The position numbers and the translations under genes were made by a program. DNA of 64,000 bases from Pedobacter sp. ASV17 (lineage in GTDB: Bacteria > Bacteroidota > Bacteroidia > Sphingobacteriales > Sphingobacteriaceae), in NCBI RefSeq assembly GCF_016429065.1, contig NZ_JAELTX010000002.1, forward strand, positions 59,610-123,609. Direction: 5' to 3'. Under the pieces are notes generated by a model, which was not told the DNA's origin, searched no databases, and was given only the letters and a program-made list of their open reading frames with translations. How positions within the stretch are numbered: position 1 is the first letter of the stretch; every line of letters starts with the position of its first letter. Below, one piece after another: positions 54,584 through 61,483 of the stretch.

Positions 54584-54768
54584 TGTCAACTAATTCGATG
54601 GACAGAGAAATGTCTAAATTACAGCAAGATGCCCCAGTAGCGAATTTACCAATGCTACCTAATACTGAAGAATAAGCGTTGAACCTGAAAAGCCTTCTCA
54701 ATCTTTAAAAGAGACGACCAAACCTTTTCATTTGTTCCCACGTGATGGGCTTTATGGATTGCTTTAGG
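54584..54768 (+). pseudogene. Possible frameshifted small gene
   Basis: An ATG at 54584 opens a 30-codon frame ending LPNTEE and TAA (54674-54676). In the -1 frame, directly behind it, 29 protein-like codons run from VEPEKPSQSLKE to PRDGLYGLL and end TAG at 54766-54768. Joined, they would give about 60 residues, hydrophilic and Pro-rich in the middle. The protein is not recognised. A broken or frameshifted gene is suggested, not proved. Confidence 0.35.
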
Positions 54769-54769
54769 G

Positions 54770-55020
54770 GACTAGGGGCTAGGAAATAGGGATTAGGAAA
54801 TAGGGATTAGGAACTAGGGGCTAGGGACTAGGAATTAGTAGCTAGTAGCTAGGATATAGTCCAGAGTATTCGGGTAGTTGTCCCGATACTTCGGGAACTT
54901 GTCCCGACATTTCGGGATTGGTTCACTGGTCATTAGTTTATTAGGAACTAGAGGCAAGCCCAGATCCTTTTTTATCTGCTATAACTGTCAATAGTCGCTA
55001 ACGGCTAGTGGTTAGGATGC
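54770..55020. repeat. Repeat mosaic before YihY gene
   Basis: Long CTAG/TAGG array (54770-54860: units of 'ggaactaggggctag' type), then CCCGA-type hairpin units (54855-54920) and a further CTAG stretch (to 55015). The YihY gene ends 11 bases later. Confidence 0.85.
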
Positions 55021-55030
55021 AAGAACGTAT

Positions 55031-55984
55031 TTATTCGCTCTTATTCGGTACGTTCTCGTCTATCGGACGGTTTCCTGTTTCTATTTCTACCTGTTTGGTA
55101 CTTACCGCATAATGTGATGGTCTAATTTCCGATCCAGAAGCTACGGCATAGGCTTTGGTAAATTCAGCACCAAAATAAAGGATGATAGAGGAATAGTAGG
55201 TCCATAAAAGCAAAATCACCAGCGAACCTGCTGCACCATAGGTACTCCCTACGTCGCTTTGTCCAATATAAATGGAAATGGCAAACTTACCCACCATAAA
55301 TAAAATGGCCGTTACCAATGAGCCTAAAGCCACATCACGCCACTTGATTTCGGCATCGGGCAGCACTTTGAAAATCACCCCAAAAATAATGGCAATCACC
55401 AACAGCGTAACTACTTGGTTAAGGATATAGAAAACAACGACCGACACATCAGAAAAACGGACTTCGAGCTGTTTGCTAAAACCATCTAATAGGGAAGTAA
55501 TGGCCAAGGATACCAATAGGAGGAACCCCAAACTGATAATGACAGAAAAAGAAAGAAACCTGTTTTGTAACAGCTTTAACCAGCCTCTTTTAGGCTTGGG
55601 CTTAATGCCCCATATGGTATTGATGGAATCCTGAATGTCGGCAAATACGGTGGTAGCACCAACCAAAAGCGTAACAATACCAATAATGAAAGCGATATTC
55701 CCTTTGTTGCCAATGGCGGCTTTTTTAACAATTTCTTGAAGCTGGAACGCAGTTTCCTTTCCCATAAAGCCGCTCAACTGTTGGTAAATCTGTCCTTCGG
55801 CTGCCTCCTGTCCCAAAAAAATACCACATAAAGAAATAATCACCACTAGTAATGGTGCCATCGAAAAGACCGTATAATAGGCCAGTGAACCACTTAATTT
55901 GGTCACGTTGTGATCGCTAAATCCACTAACGGTTGCTTTTAGTATCTCAAAAATTCCTTTAAAACTAAGTTTTTTCTTTTTCAT
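55031..55984 (-). CDS. YihY/BrkB-family inner membrane protein
   Basis: 317 residues. About six membrane helices start near residue 30. SGSLAYYTVFSMAPLLVVIIS and GAAGSLVILLLWTYYSSIILYFGAEFTKA are the family signatures. Earlier labelled ribonuclease BN, these proteins are now treated as membrane transporters of unknown substrate. The C-terminal ~35 residues are polar. It is 47 bp after the small holin-like gene on the same strand. Confidence 0.92.
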   Translation of the reverse strand: MKKKKLSFKGIFEILKATVSGFSDHNVTKLSGSLAYYTVFSMAPLLVVIISLCGIFLGQEAAEGQIYQQLSGFMGKETAFQLQEIVKKAAIGNKGNIAFIIGIVTLLVGATTVFADIQDSINTIWGIKPKPKRGWLKLLQNRFLSFSVIISLGFLLLVSLAITSLLDGFSKQLEVRFSDVSVVVFYILNQVVTLLVIAIIFGVIFKVLPDAEIKWRDVALGSLVTAILFMVGKFAISIYIGQSDVGSTYGAAGSLVILLLWTYYSSIILYFGAEFTKAYAVASGSEIRPSHYAVSTKQVEIETGNRPIDENVPNKSE

Positions 55985-56031
55985 TTTTTGTTGAGGGCTA
56001 TGTGTTTCAATGTCTATTGGGACTGTTGATG

Positions 56032-56397
56032 TTAGCGGTTGTTTTTTTCTTTTACCTTCTCAAAATAGCGGGAAATGGTAAGCCCTACAAAGTATCTATC
56101 TATTTTAGAACGTTGCCATAATACCAACAATGCCACAAGGGTGAGGCACAGCGTAGCCGCCAAAAAGCCTAATACATGGCTTTTAAAAACAATAGACAGC
56201 GAGAAAGACAAGGTCATACAAATTAAAAAGATGACCAATAAAATACCCACTACTATGGTGGCATTGGTAATGAGATCGGCCAATAGTGAACTAATAGCAC
56301 GTACGGTTTGGTACCTTTGTTTTCTGAGTTGTGCTTTAACACGACGTTTTGCTGTTTCCCAATAAGTAATAAAAAAGCTGCGTAATTTTTTCTGCAT
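56032..56397 (-). CDS. Small two-helix holin-like membrane protein
   Basis: 121 residues. A basic N-terminus (KRRVKAQLRKQR) precedes two helices at about 44-66 and 74-92. The layout matches phage-holin-superfamily 6-like proteins (Phage_holin_3_6 or 'holin-X' type), usually chromosomal and not from phage. It is upstream of the YihY gene, probably co-transcribed. Function unknown. Confidence 0.7.
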   Translation of the reverse strand: MQKKLRSFFITYWETAKRRVKAQLRKQRYQTVRAISSLLADLITNATIVVGILLVIFLICMTLSFSLSIVFKSHVLGFLAATLCLTLVALLVLWQRSKIDRYFVGLTISRYFEKVKEKNNR

Positions 56398-56454
56398 AGT
56401 ATCTAATTGTCTTAAACTAACCCCTTACTTTGGGAAAATGTTTGGAAAAAGTTT

Positions 56455-56575
56455 AATAGGTACTAGGTACTAGTGGCGTAGTCCCGAGTATTCGGGATTA
56501 GTTATTACGCACCGTCTTTCCTACGTCGTCATTTCGATCCCGAAACTTCGGGATTGAGATCTTTGGAGGTTTTTA
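56455..56575. repeat. Short repeat mosaic
   Basis: CTAG units (56458-56475), CCCGAGTATTCGGG, and an inverted copy of the 'cccgaaacttcggg...gagatctttggaggttt' element also seen at 727-780, 4010-4056 and 13033-13075. Confidence 0.8.
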
Positions 56576-56599
56576 GTAATTTAACTTTAATTAAATAAA

Positions 56600-56629
56600 A
56601 AAGCCCAGTGCTTTGTGTCACTGGGCTTT
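56600..56629 (-). terminator. Terminator of the unknown three-ORF operon
   Basis: AAAGCCCAGTG pairs with CACTGGGCTTT around an 8-base loop. In the minus direction it is followed by TTTTTATTT, 24 bp after the last stop codon. Confidence 0.88.
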
Positions 56630-56652
56630 ATCAATCAATAAGATTTGGGAGC

Positions 56653-57711
56653 TTATTCCGTTCTTACTTCTAAGCTAATGTCTTTCAGTTGTTTTAGTTT
56701 TTTAAAATCTTCGCCAGTCATTTTCTTTTTGGCAAGGTATACCTTCTCTTTTTCTGAAACTTCGAAATACATCTCAAACTTATCTGTACTGAGGGTTTTA
56801 GGGTCTTCTTTGTCAATTTGTAATTTTAACCATCTCAAAAACTCTTCGGGCTTATCGTCTGAGAATAAATCCAGTTCTTCTTCTTTTTTCCATGAAATAC
56901 GCAAGACGATTTTATTGCCTTGGCTATTGTTTGCAGAAATTCTGTACACATACTTACAAAACAACATGGGGTCTATTTGTGCGGCAGTCGCGATTTTCAT
57001 AGGGAGTTTGTACATCGTCACCTTGTCATCGTATTCCAGGGCACTTTCGCCAGTTTGCTTTTCAAGGTTTTCTACTGCACGTAATGATCCTTCATATTTT
57101 ACATCAAGCATTAGGGGCTGGCTTCCACTACATTTTACATAGCTTATTGTTCTACGGCCTAAAAGCATGTCGTTGGCAGCAACAGGTTGGTAGCGTTCGT
57201 CAAATAGGTTTTTAAAGGCATAGACATTTTTTTCATCGGTTAAATCTGATCCTTTAAATTTAAGTGTGGCATCTACAAAAACATTATTGGAAATGTCTCC
57301 GTTCTGCCTTCCTTCTTGCGATACCACAATTTCCTTGGGTGCAAAAGAAAAGCCTGCTTTCATCCGCTGTAGTTTTAAGAGCCTAGCTTCGTTTAAGGTT
57401 TCGGCATTTACATAACCTATTTCGCCAGCGGCATTTGCAGAGGCTCCACTTTTTGTAGTGGTAGTATTGCCTGATTTTTTTGTGCTGGTAAAGTCTCCCG
57501 AGCCGTTCACCGTTCCAATTACTTTTCCATCTTTATTGTAAACATCGTTTTCGTTAGCTGATTTTGAGGTCCTGCCATTTTCGTTGGAAACGGAGTTTGT
57601 ATTGTCGACACTAGTACCCAGCTGCCCCGTAGCGCTCAATTTGGCATTAAAGGTAACCGATTTATTTCTAGAGATGTCGCCCAAGTCAACTTCCTCAAAT
57701 TCGTTTTCCAT
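56653..57711 (-). CDS. Unknown protein, downstream half of a frame split by a stop codon
   Basis: 352 codons from ATG 57711 to the stop at 56653. The upstream piece (57763-58206) is in the same frame and separated only by a TAA (57763-57765) and 17 in-frame codons that continue protein-like text (IGIPNNENRVVFQSIDK). The sequence has a Gly/Ser/Thr/Asn-rich N-terminal part with many TSVDNTNSVSNENGRTSK-type repeats, then YKGSD/LMLDVKYEGSLR and a mixed alpha/beta C-terminal domain, ending FKKLKQLKDISLEVRTE. No known family is recognised. The start has no good ribosome site, which favours a split gene. Confidence 0.65.
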   Translation of the reverse strand: MENEFEEVDLGDISRNKSVTFNAKLSATGQLGTSVDNTNSVSNENGRTSKSANENDVYNKDGKVIGTVNGSGDFTSTKKSGNTTTTKSGASANAAGEIGYVNAETLNEARLLKLQRMKAGFSFAPKEIVVSQEGRQNGDISNNVFVDATLKFKGSDLTDEKNVYAFKNLFDERYQPVAANDMLLGRRTISYVKCSGSQPLMLDVKYEGSLRAVENLEKQTGESALEYDDKVTMYKLPMKIATAAQIDPMLFCKYVYRISANNSQGNKIVLRISWKKEEELDLFSDDKPEEFLRWLKLQIDKEDPKTLSTDKFEMYFEVSEKEKVYLAKKKMTGEDFKKLKQLKDISLEVRTE

Positions 57712-57762
57712 TTTATCGATACTTTGAAAAACAACCCTGTTTTCATTATTTGGGATGCCAAT

Positions 57763-58206
57763 TTAGGTGTTCAAATAGGCCAATCGGGTGTTGGGGTGAG
57801 TAAACTTATCGTCAATAAAATATCTTTTGATGTTAGAAAATACCAAGCGCACCTTATATTCTGTAAATTCTGTAGGCAGTTCGGCAGGTGGATCTTCTTT
57901 TTTTGGACTAATGGGCTTAGACATTAGGGCAATAACATCTTCTGCTTTTTGGGTTTTAGCCGCAATTACTTTTAATAGCTGGTGAGGCAAACTGTCTTGA
58001 AGTTCCCATAACAATTTAGGCTTTTCGGTCTGTTGGGCAGCGGCCTTATAAGGCAGCACGCCAACCCGCACCTCTATAATGTTAAGGTCAGTAGTGCTAT
58101 TGCCCATTTTTCGATGATGGAGGTTGCTCAACATTGGTTGAGGACTTTTACAGCTGAGGGCTAATATAACACCTAATAAGCCAACAAGAGACGTTTTTGT
58201 TTTCAT
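57763..58206 (-). CDS. Unknown lipoprotein, upstream half of the split frame
   Basis: 147 codons. An N-terminal lipoprotein-type signal (LGVILALSC, Cys19) precedes a polar region with VIALMSKPISPKKEDPPAELPTEF and FSNIKRYFIDDKFTHPNTRLAYLNT. The stop TAA at 57763-57765 is followed in frame by 17 further codons and then the 352-codon frame, so the ancestral protein may have been about 517 residues. The gene overlaps the upstream gene by 4 bp (ATGA). Function unknown. Confidence 0.6.
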   Translation of the reverse strand: MKTKTSLVGLLGVILALSCKSPQPMLSNLHHRKMGNSTTDLNIIEVRVGVLPYKAAAQQTEKPKLLWELQDSLPHQLLKVIAAKTQKAEDVIALMSKPISPKKEDPPAELPTEFTEYKVRLVFSNIKRYFIDDKFTHPNTRLAYLNT

Positions 58207-58673
58207 GATTGTACAATTCTAAATAAGGTGTAATCTCTGCCTGCGCCTGGTTTGCAGCTTCCTGGTTGTATTCCTTTATATTCTGCTTCAACGGCAGTAA
58301 ATAAGGCACGTCCATCGCAGTCTAAGTAGGCATTTGCACCCACTCCGTAATAGTAGGCCCCGCTGTTAAAAGTGTATTTTTGTCCTACCACCAGTCCATC
58401 TGGATTACGTTTTGTCCATATGATACTGCCAACGCCAGGGCTAGGCAATAGGGCCGCCTTAAAGGCCGTTCGGGCAACACGGTTAATGTAATCTGGGCTA
58501 TAGCCTTTGATTTCTGTTAGATTTAGGCTCATTGTTCCTTGCTGGCTAAGGTTTACTTCGCCCTTTACCCATTTGTTTTGCGAAGACGCATGATGGCTAA
58601 ATTTGATGGTCTTTTCAATTTTACCGCCCTGAGCGCTGAGCTCGTCAACGGCTTTTTTAATTAAATCTTTCAT
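58203..58673 (-). CDS. Hypothetical protein, first gene of the operon
   Basis: 156 residues, no signal peptide. The sequence is Gly/Tyr/Ser-rich: YYYGVGANAYLDCDGRALF and PGSCKPGAGRDYTLFRIVQS near the C-terminus, with Cys in both. The N-terminal third (MKDLIKKAVDELSAQGGKIEKTIKF) is helical and charged. No family recognised. It is translationally coupled to the split lipoprotein gene by a 4-bp overlap. Confidence 0.65.
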   Translation of the reverse strand: MKDLIKKAVDELSAQGGKIEKTIKFSHHASSQNKWVKGEVNLSQQGTMSLNLTEIKGYSPDYINRVARTAFKAALLPSPGVGSIIWTKRNPDGLVVGQKYTFNSGAYYYGVGANAYLDCDGRALFTAVEAEYKGIQPGSCKPGAGRDYTLFRIVQS

Positions 58674-58979
58674 AAATTATCATTTGGTTAAATTTTTTCA
58701 GCATATGCTCCAATCCATCCTCAATAAGACGTAACGAAGGGCAATTCAGTTCATATATGGAGTACTGGAAAGAGCTTGGTAATGAGAAGGGTATCGCTTT
58801 AATTTATACTTAAAGTTGGCGAATAAAATTCGAGTTTGGAAGGGTGTTTTTACCCTTTTTAATTTCGTGATTTCTTTTTTTGCTAAGAAGGTAATGATCT
58901 TACAACTTTTTGGAATTACCTGAATTTCAATGTTTTAATAAAATTTATTATATTGCTTTTTAATCAAAACCTCTTACAT
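58674..58979. other. Divergent spacer of the unknown operon and the next gene
   Basis: A/T-rich region carrying both promoters. A small inverted repeat GGAAGGGTGTTTTTACCCTT lies at about 58838-58857. TATATTGC at 58949 is a candidate -7 box for the plus-strand gene. I see nothing else. Confidence 0.5.
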
Positions 58980-59462
58980 ATGTCTAAGAAAAATCAAATT
59001 TCGGCAGCCATTACTGCCGAGCAGTCTACCGCTGTATTGGAGAGCATTAACAGCATTAACGAATCACTAAAACACGTTTTAACCATTAACCTTACTGCCG
59101 ATGATAGGTTGGCGATGTTAAAAATGGGCGACAAAACCTTGGCCTTTGTGCAAAAGGCTTTGGAATACGCTACACAACATGAAAGTTTGCGTCCTGCCTT
59201 TTTAGATTTGCCAGAGGCCAAGAAAGATTATGAGCTGGCGGCAAGTTTACAAGTGGTTAAACAGCGGTTATCGGCACTATTACGAGCCGTAGAGGATGCC
59301 GAAATGATGGCGGGCGGTGAAGCTTACGAAGCTGCGCTGATTTTCTATAACTCGGTTAAAGGAGCGGCAAGGTCTAACATTGCAGGTTCGCAAGCCATTG
59401 AAAATGATTTGAAACAACGTTTCCCAAGAAGAAGAAGAATTGAAAAACCACCTGTTGTTTAA
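58980..59462 (+). CDS. Hypothetical helical protein
   Basis: 160 residues from ATG 58980 (MSKKNQISAAITAEQ). It is almost all helix, with SINSINESLKHVLTINLTADDRLAMLKMGDKTLAFVQKAL and a conserved-looking EAYEAALIFYNSVKGAAR segment, ending in a basic RRRRIEKPPVV tail. There is no signal peptide. It looks like a Bacteroidota family of unknown role, perhaps nucleic-acid or partner binding through its tail. It is monocistronic and followed by a strong terminator. Confidence 0.75.
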   Translation: MSKKNQISAAITAEQSTAVLESINSINESLKHVLTINLTADDRLAMLKMGDKTLAFVQKALEYATQHESLRPAFLDLPEAKKDYELAASLQVVKQRLSALLRAVEDAEMMAGGEAYEAALIFYNSVKGAARSNIAGSQAIENDLKQRFPRRRRIEKPPVV

Positions 59463-59486
59463 AACATTGCTCATTAAAGAAGTCCT

Positions 59487-59522
59487 GTCCCGTCCCGCAA
59501 GTGTGGGACGGGACTTTTTTGT
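59487..59522 (+). terminator. Terminator of the helical protein gene
   Basis: GTCCCGTCCC pairs with GGGACGGGAC around GCAAGTGT, followed by six T (59515-59520). Confidence 0.9.
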
Positions 59523-59573
59523 TTTAAGAGATAGCTTCTTATTGCTGCCTTAAAGCCTCATGGTGGTAGCGTT

Positions 59574-59735
59574 GGGGTAGCAGGTTTGACCTTTGAGGTA
59601 AGAGGTTGTACCTCGAAGGTAGGAATTTTAACCTTTGGGGTAGGAGGTTGATATTGAGAGGTAGATTGATGTAGGTAAAAGGTAGGAGGTTGTACCTAAG
59701 AGGTAGAATGATGTGTGTTAAGGGTAGAATTTAGT
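59574..59735. repeat. Degenerate 21-bp tandem repeat array
   Basis: Eight units near 21 bp follow the consensus GAGGTAGGAGGTTGTACCTT (for example from 59594, 59615 and 59636). Most start AGGTA and end ACCT, giving an inverted repeat inside each unit. A plus-strand frame through part of it reads VAGLTFE-VRGCTSK-VGILTFG, a 7-residue periodicity, but stops after three units. It lies in the convergent gap between the helical protein and methyltransferase genes. Confidence 0.85.
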
Positions 59736-59755
59736 GTTTTAACATGCATTAAACA

Positions 59756-60340
59756 TTATTCCCCAGTCACCAGTAAAATCCCTGCGCCAACGTTCACTAT
59801 CGAGGTGGTAAAATCACCGCTGCCTTGAATCATCGAAATAAATGCTTCCACATCGTTATGGTGAGAGATCACGTTGTCAACAATCAACAAACTTCCTTTT
59901 TTAGTAAGTAGGTTTTGTAGATAAGGCCAATAGGCTACGTAATTTTTACGCTCGGCATCTAAAAAGATAAGATCGTAAATAGGTTGTGCTTCCGTTAAAA
60001 ACTGACCAATATCAGCAGTAATGAGCGCTACATTTTCAGATAACTGAAAATCTGTCAAATGCTCTTTAGCTTGTTGGGTCCTGCTTTCTTCAATTTCAAT
60101 GGAAACAAGCTTCCCGTTGGAAGGATGTAGGGCATCTGCAAACCACAAGGTCGAGAAGCCGTTAGAAGTCCCCAATTCCAACACATTTTTACTTTGTTGT
60201 GTTTTGATCATGATGGAAATCAACTCAGCAGACTCGGGTTCTAGGTTTCTCCATTTTTCAAGCCTGTTCTCTTTTTGGGCATCCTCTTTCTTAAACTGTT
60301 GGTAAAGCTGAATAATGCGTTGTCTAAGTTTTTGTTCCAT
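59756..60340 (-). CDS. Class I SAM-dependent O-methyltransferase
   Basis: 194 residues. The SAM site VLELGTSNGFSTLWFADAL (residues about 52-70), acidic loop LVSIEIEESR, ALITADIGQFL and DLIFLDAERKNY follow the caffeoyl-CoA/catechol O-methyltransferase pattern, with VDNVISH as the metal/catalytic region. The small size suits bacterial members (YrrM-like). It needs a divalent metal in this family. The substrate is unknown. Confidence 0.9.
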   Translation of the reverse strand: MEQKLRQRIIQLYQQFKKEDAQKENRLEKWRNLEPESAELISIMIKTQQSKNVLELGTSNGFSTLWFADALHPSNGKLVSIEIEESRTQQAKEHLTDFQLSENVALITADIGQFLTEAQPIYDLIFLDAERKNYVAYWPYLQNLLTKKGSLLIVDNVISHHNDVEAFISMIQGSGDFTTSIVNVGAGILLVTGE

Positions 60341-60554
60341 TTTTTTATTGATTTGCTAGGTTTTAAACCACATTTAAAATAATAGTGATGAAATCCATAT
60401 TTAAAATTGATAAAAAAAATATGGTTCAAAGGGAAATAAGGTTAATTTATAATTTATTTAAATGATAAAAATCTATTGATGAACAATATGCTTTTTTTCT
60501 AGGCCCTAAAAAGGGTAAGAAATGGGCAAAGCAGAATAATTGCGATTTGTAAAT

Positions 60555-61154
60555 ATGGAACAACTCATTGACGACATCAAGAAAATTGAACACGGATTTA
60601 AGTATATTATTAAAGCTGGCGACAGCCTTTTGGGCGACAAAACCCAAAATCATTTTGACCTTGCAATAAAATTTCTGTCTGACGAGGCTTATCAAGTGAG
60701 AATGTTGGCGACTTATCTTTTAGGACAGCTTTCACCCAAGCAATCTGAAGCGCTCATTGTACTAGAGACCAAAGTTGCAGGCGATGGAAATTGGCGTGTG
60801 CAAGAAATGCTGGCCAAAGCATTTGACTATTATTGCAGCTCAACAGGCTACGAAAAGAGTATGCCCACCATAGAAAAGTGGCTCGCCAACAAAAATCCTA
60901 ATGTAAAGAGAGCCGTTATTGAAGGCCTTCGTATTTGGACAGGCCGACCTTATTTTAAAGAAAATCCAGTAATTGCCATACAACTCATTAGCAAGCACAA
61001 ATCAAACGAGAGTGAATACCTGCGAAAATCAGTGGGGAATGCGCTTCGCGACATCGGTAAAAAACATAAAGACAAAGTGCTTAACGAAATTTCAAAGTGG
61101 GATCTGACAGATAAAAAGACTCTACTTACCTATCAACTAGCAAAAGGAAAATAA
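60555..61154 (+). CDS. HEAT-repeat/AlkD-like protein
   Basis: 199 residues from ATG 60555; the frame runs five codons upstream to a TTG. Helical repeats include VRMLATYLLGQLS and NWRVQEMLAKAFDYYC, a pattern of AlkD-type DNA alkylation repeats. The catalytic-site aromatic and acidic residues of AlkD glycosylases are not certain here, so it may only be a HEAT-like scaffold. It could bind damaged DNA, but this is inference. Monocistronic. Confidence 0.78.
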   Translation: MEQLIDDIKKIEHGFKYIIKAGDSLLGDKTQNHFDLAIKFLSDEAYQVRMLATYLLGQLSPKQSEALIVLETKVAGDGNWRVQEMLAKAFDYYCSSTGYEKSMPTIEKWLANKNPNVKRAVIEGLRIWTGRPYFKENPVIAIQLISKHKSNESEYLRKSVGNALRDIGKKHKDKVLNEISKWDLTDKKTLLTYQLAKGK

Positions 61155-61483
61155 AATATCCATCGGCAGTAGTGGTTTTGGATAAATAACGACCCCATCT
61201 TAATTTATCCTTGATAAAATAAATGATGCTTCCAGCGTGCTTATTTTCCAGTTCAATTTAGAGCGGCTTTGAGTTGAAACTGAATTTGAAACTTCCTAAT
61301 GTCCTTAACGTCTCATAATGGGCTATAGGGCTTATGTCGAAAAAAAAGTGCTAAACGCTCAAATGAATTGCTCTACAGTGTTTTATCTTAATATTTTGGT
61401 TACCTTTAGCATTGAATATTTTTGCCCTATGCCTAATCGGTTTTTTAAAGGGACAATCAGGAACGCTTATCCAATTTTGATAC
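61155..61483. other. Upstream region of the large secreted protein gene
   Basis: 330 bp of A/T-rich sequence with no repeat family of the window. The frame from 61318 is not credible, because it overlaps the signal-peptide codons of the following gene in another frame. A TATTTTGG-like segment near 61391-61398 could be part of a promoter. Confidence 0.5.
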
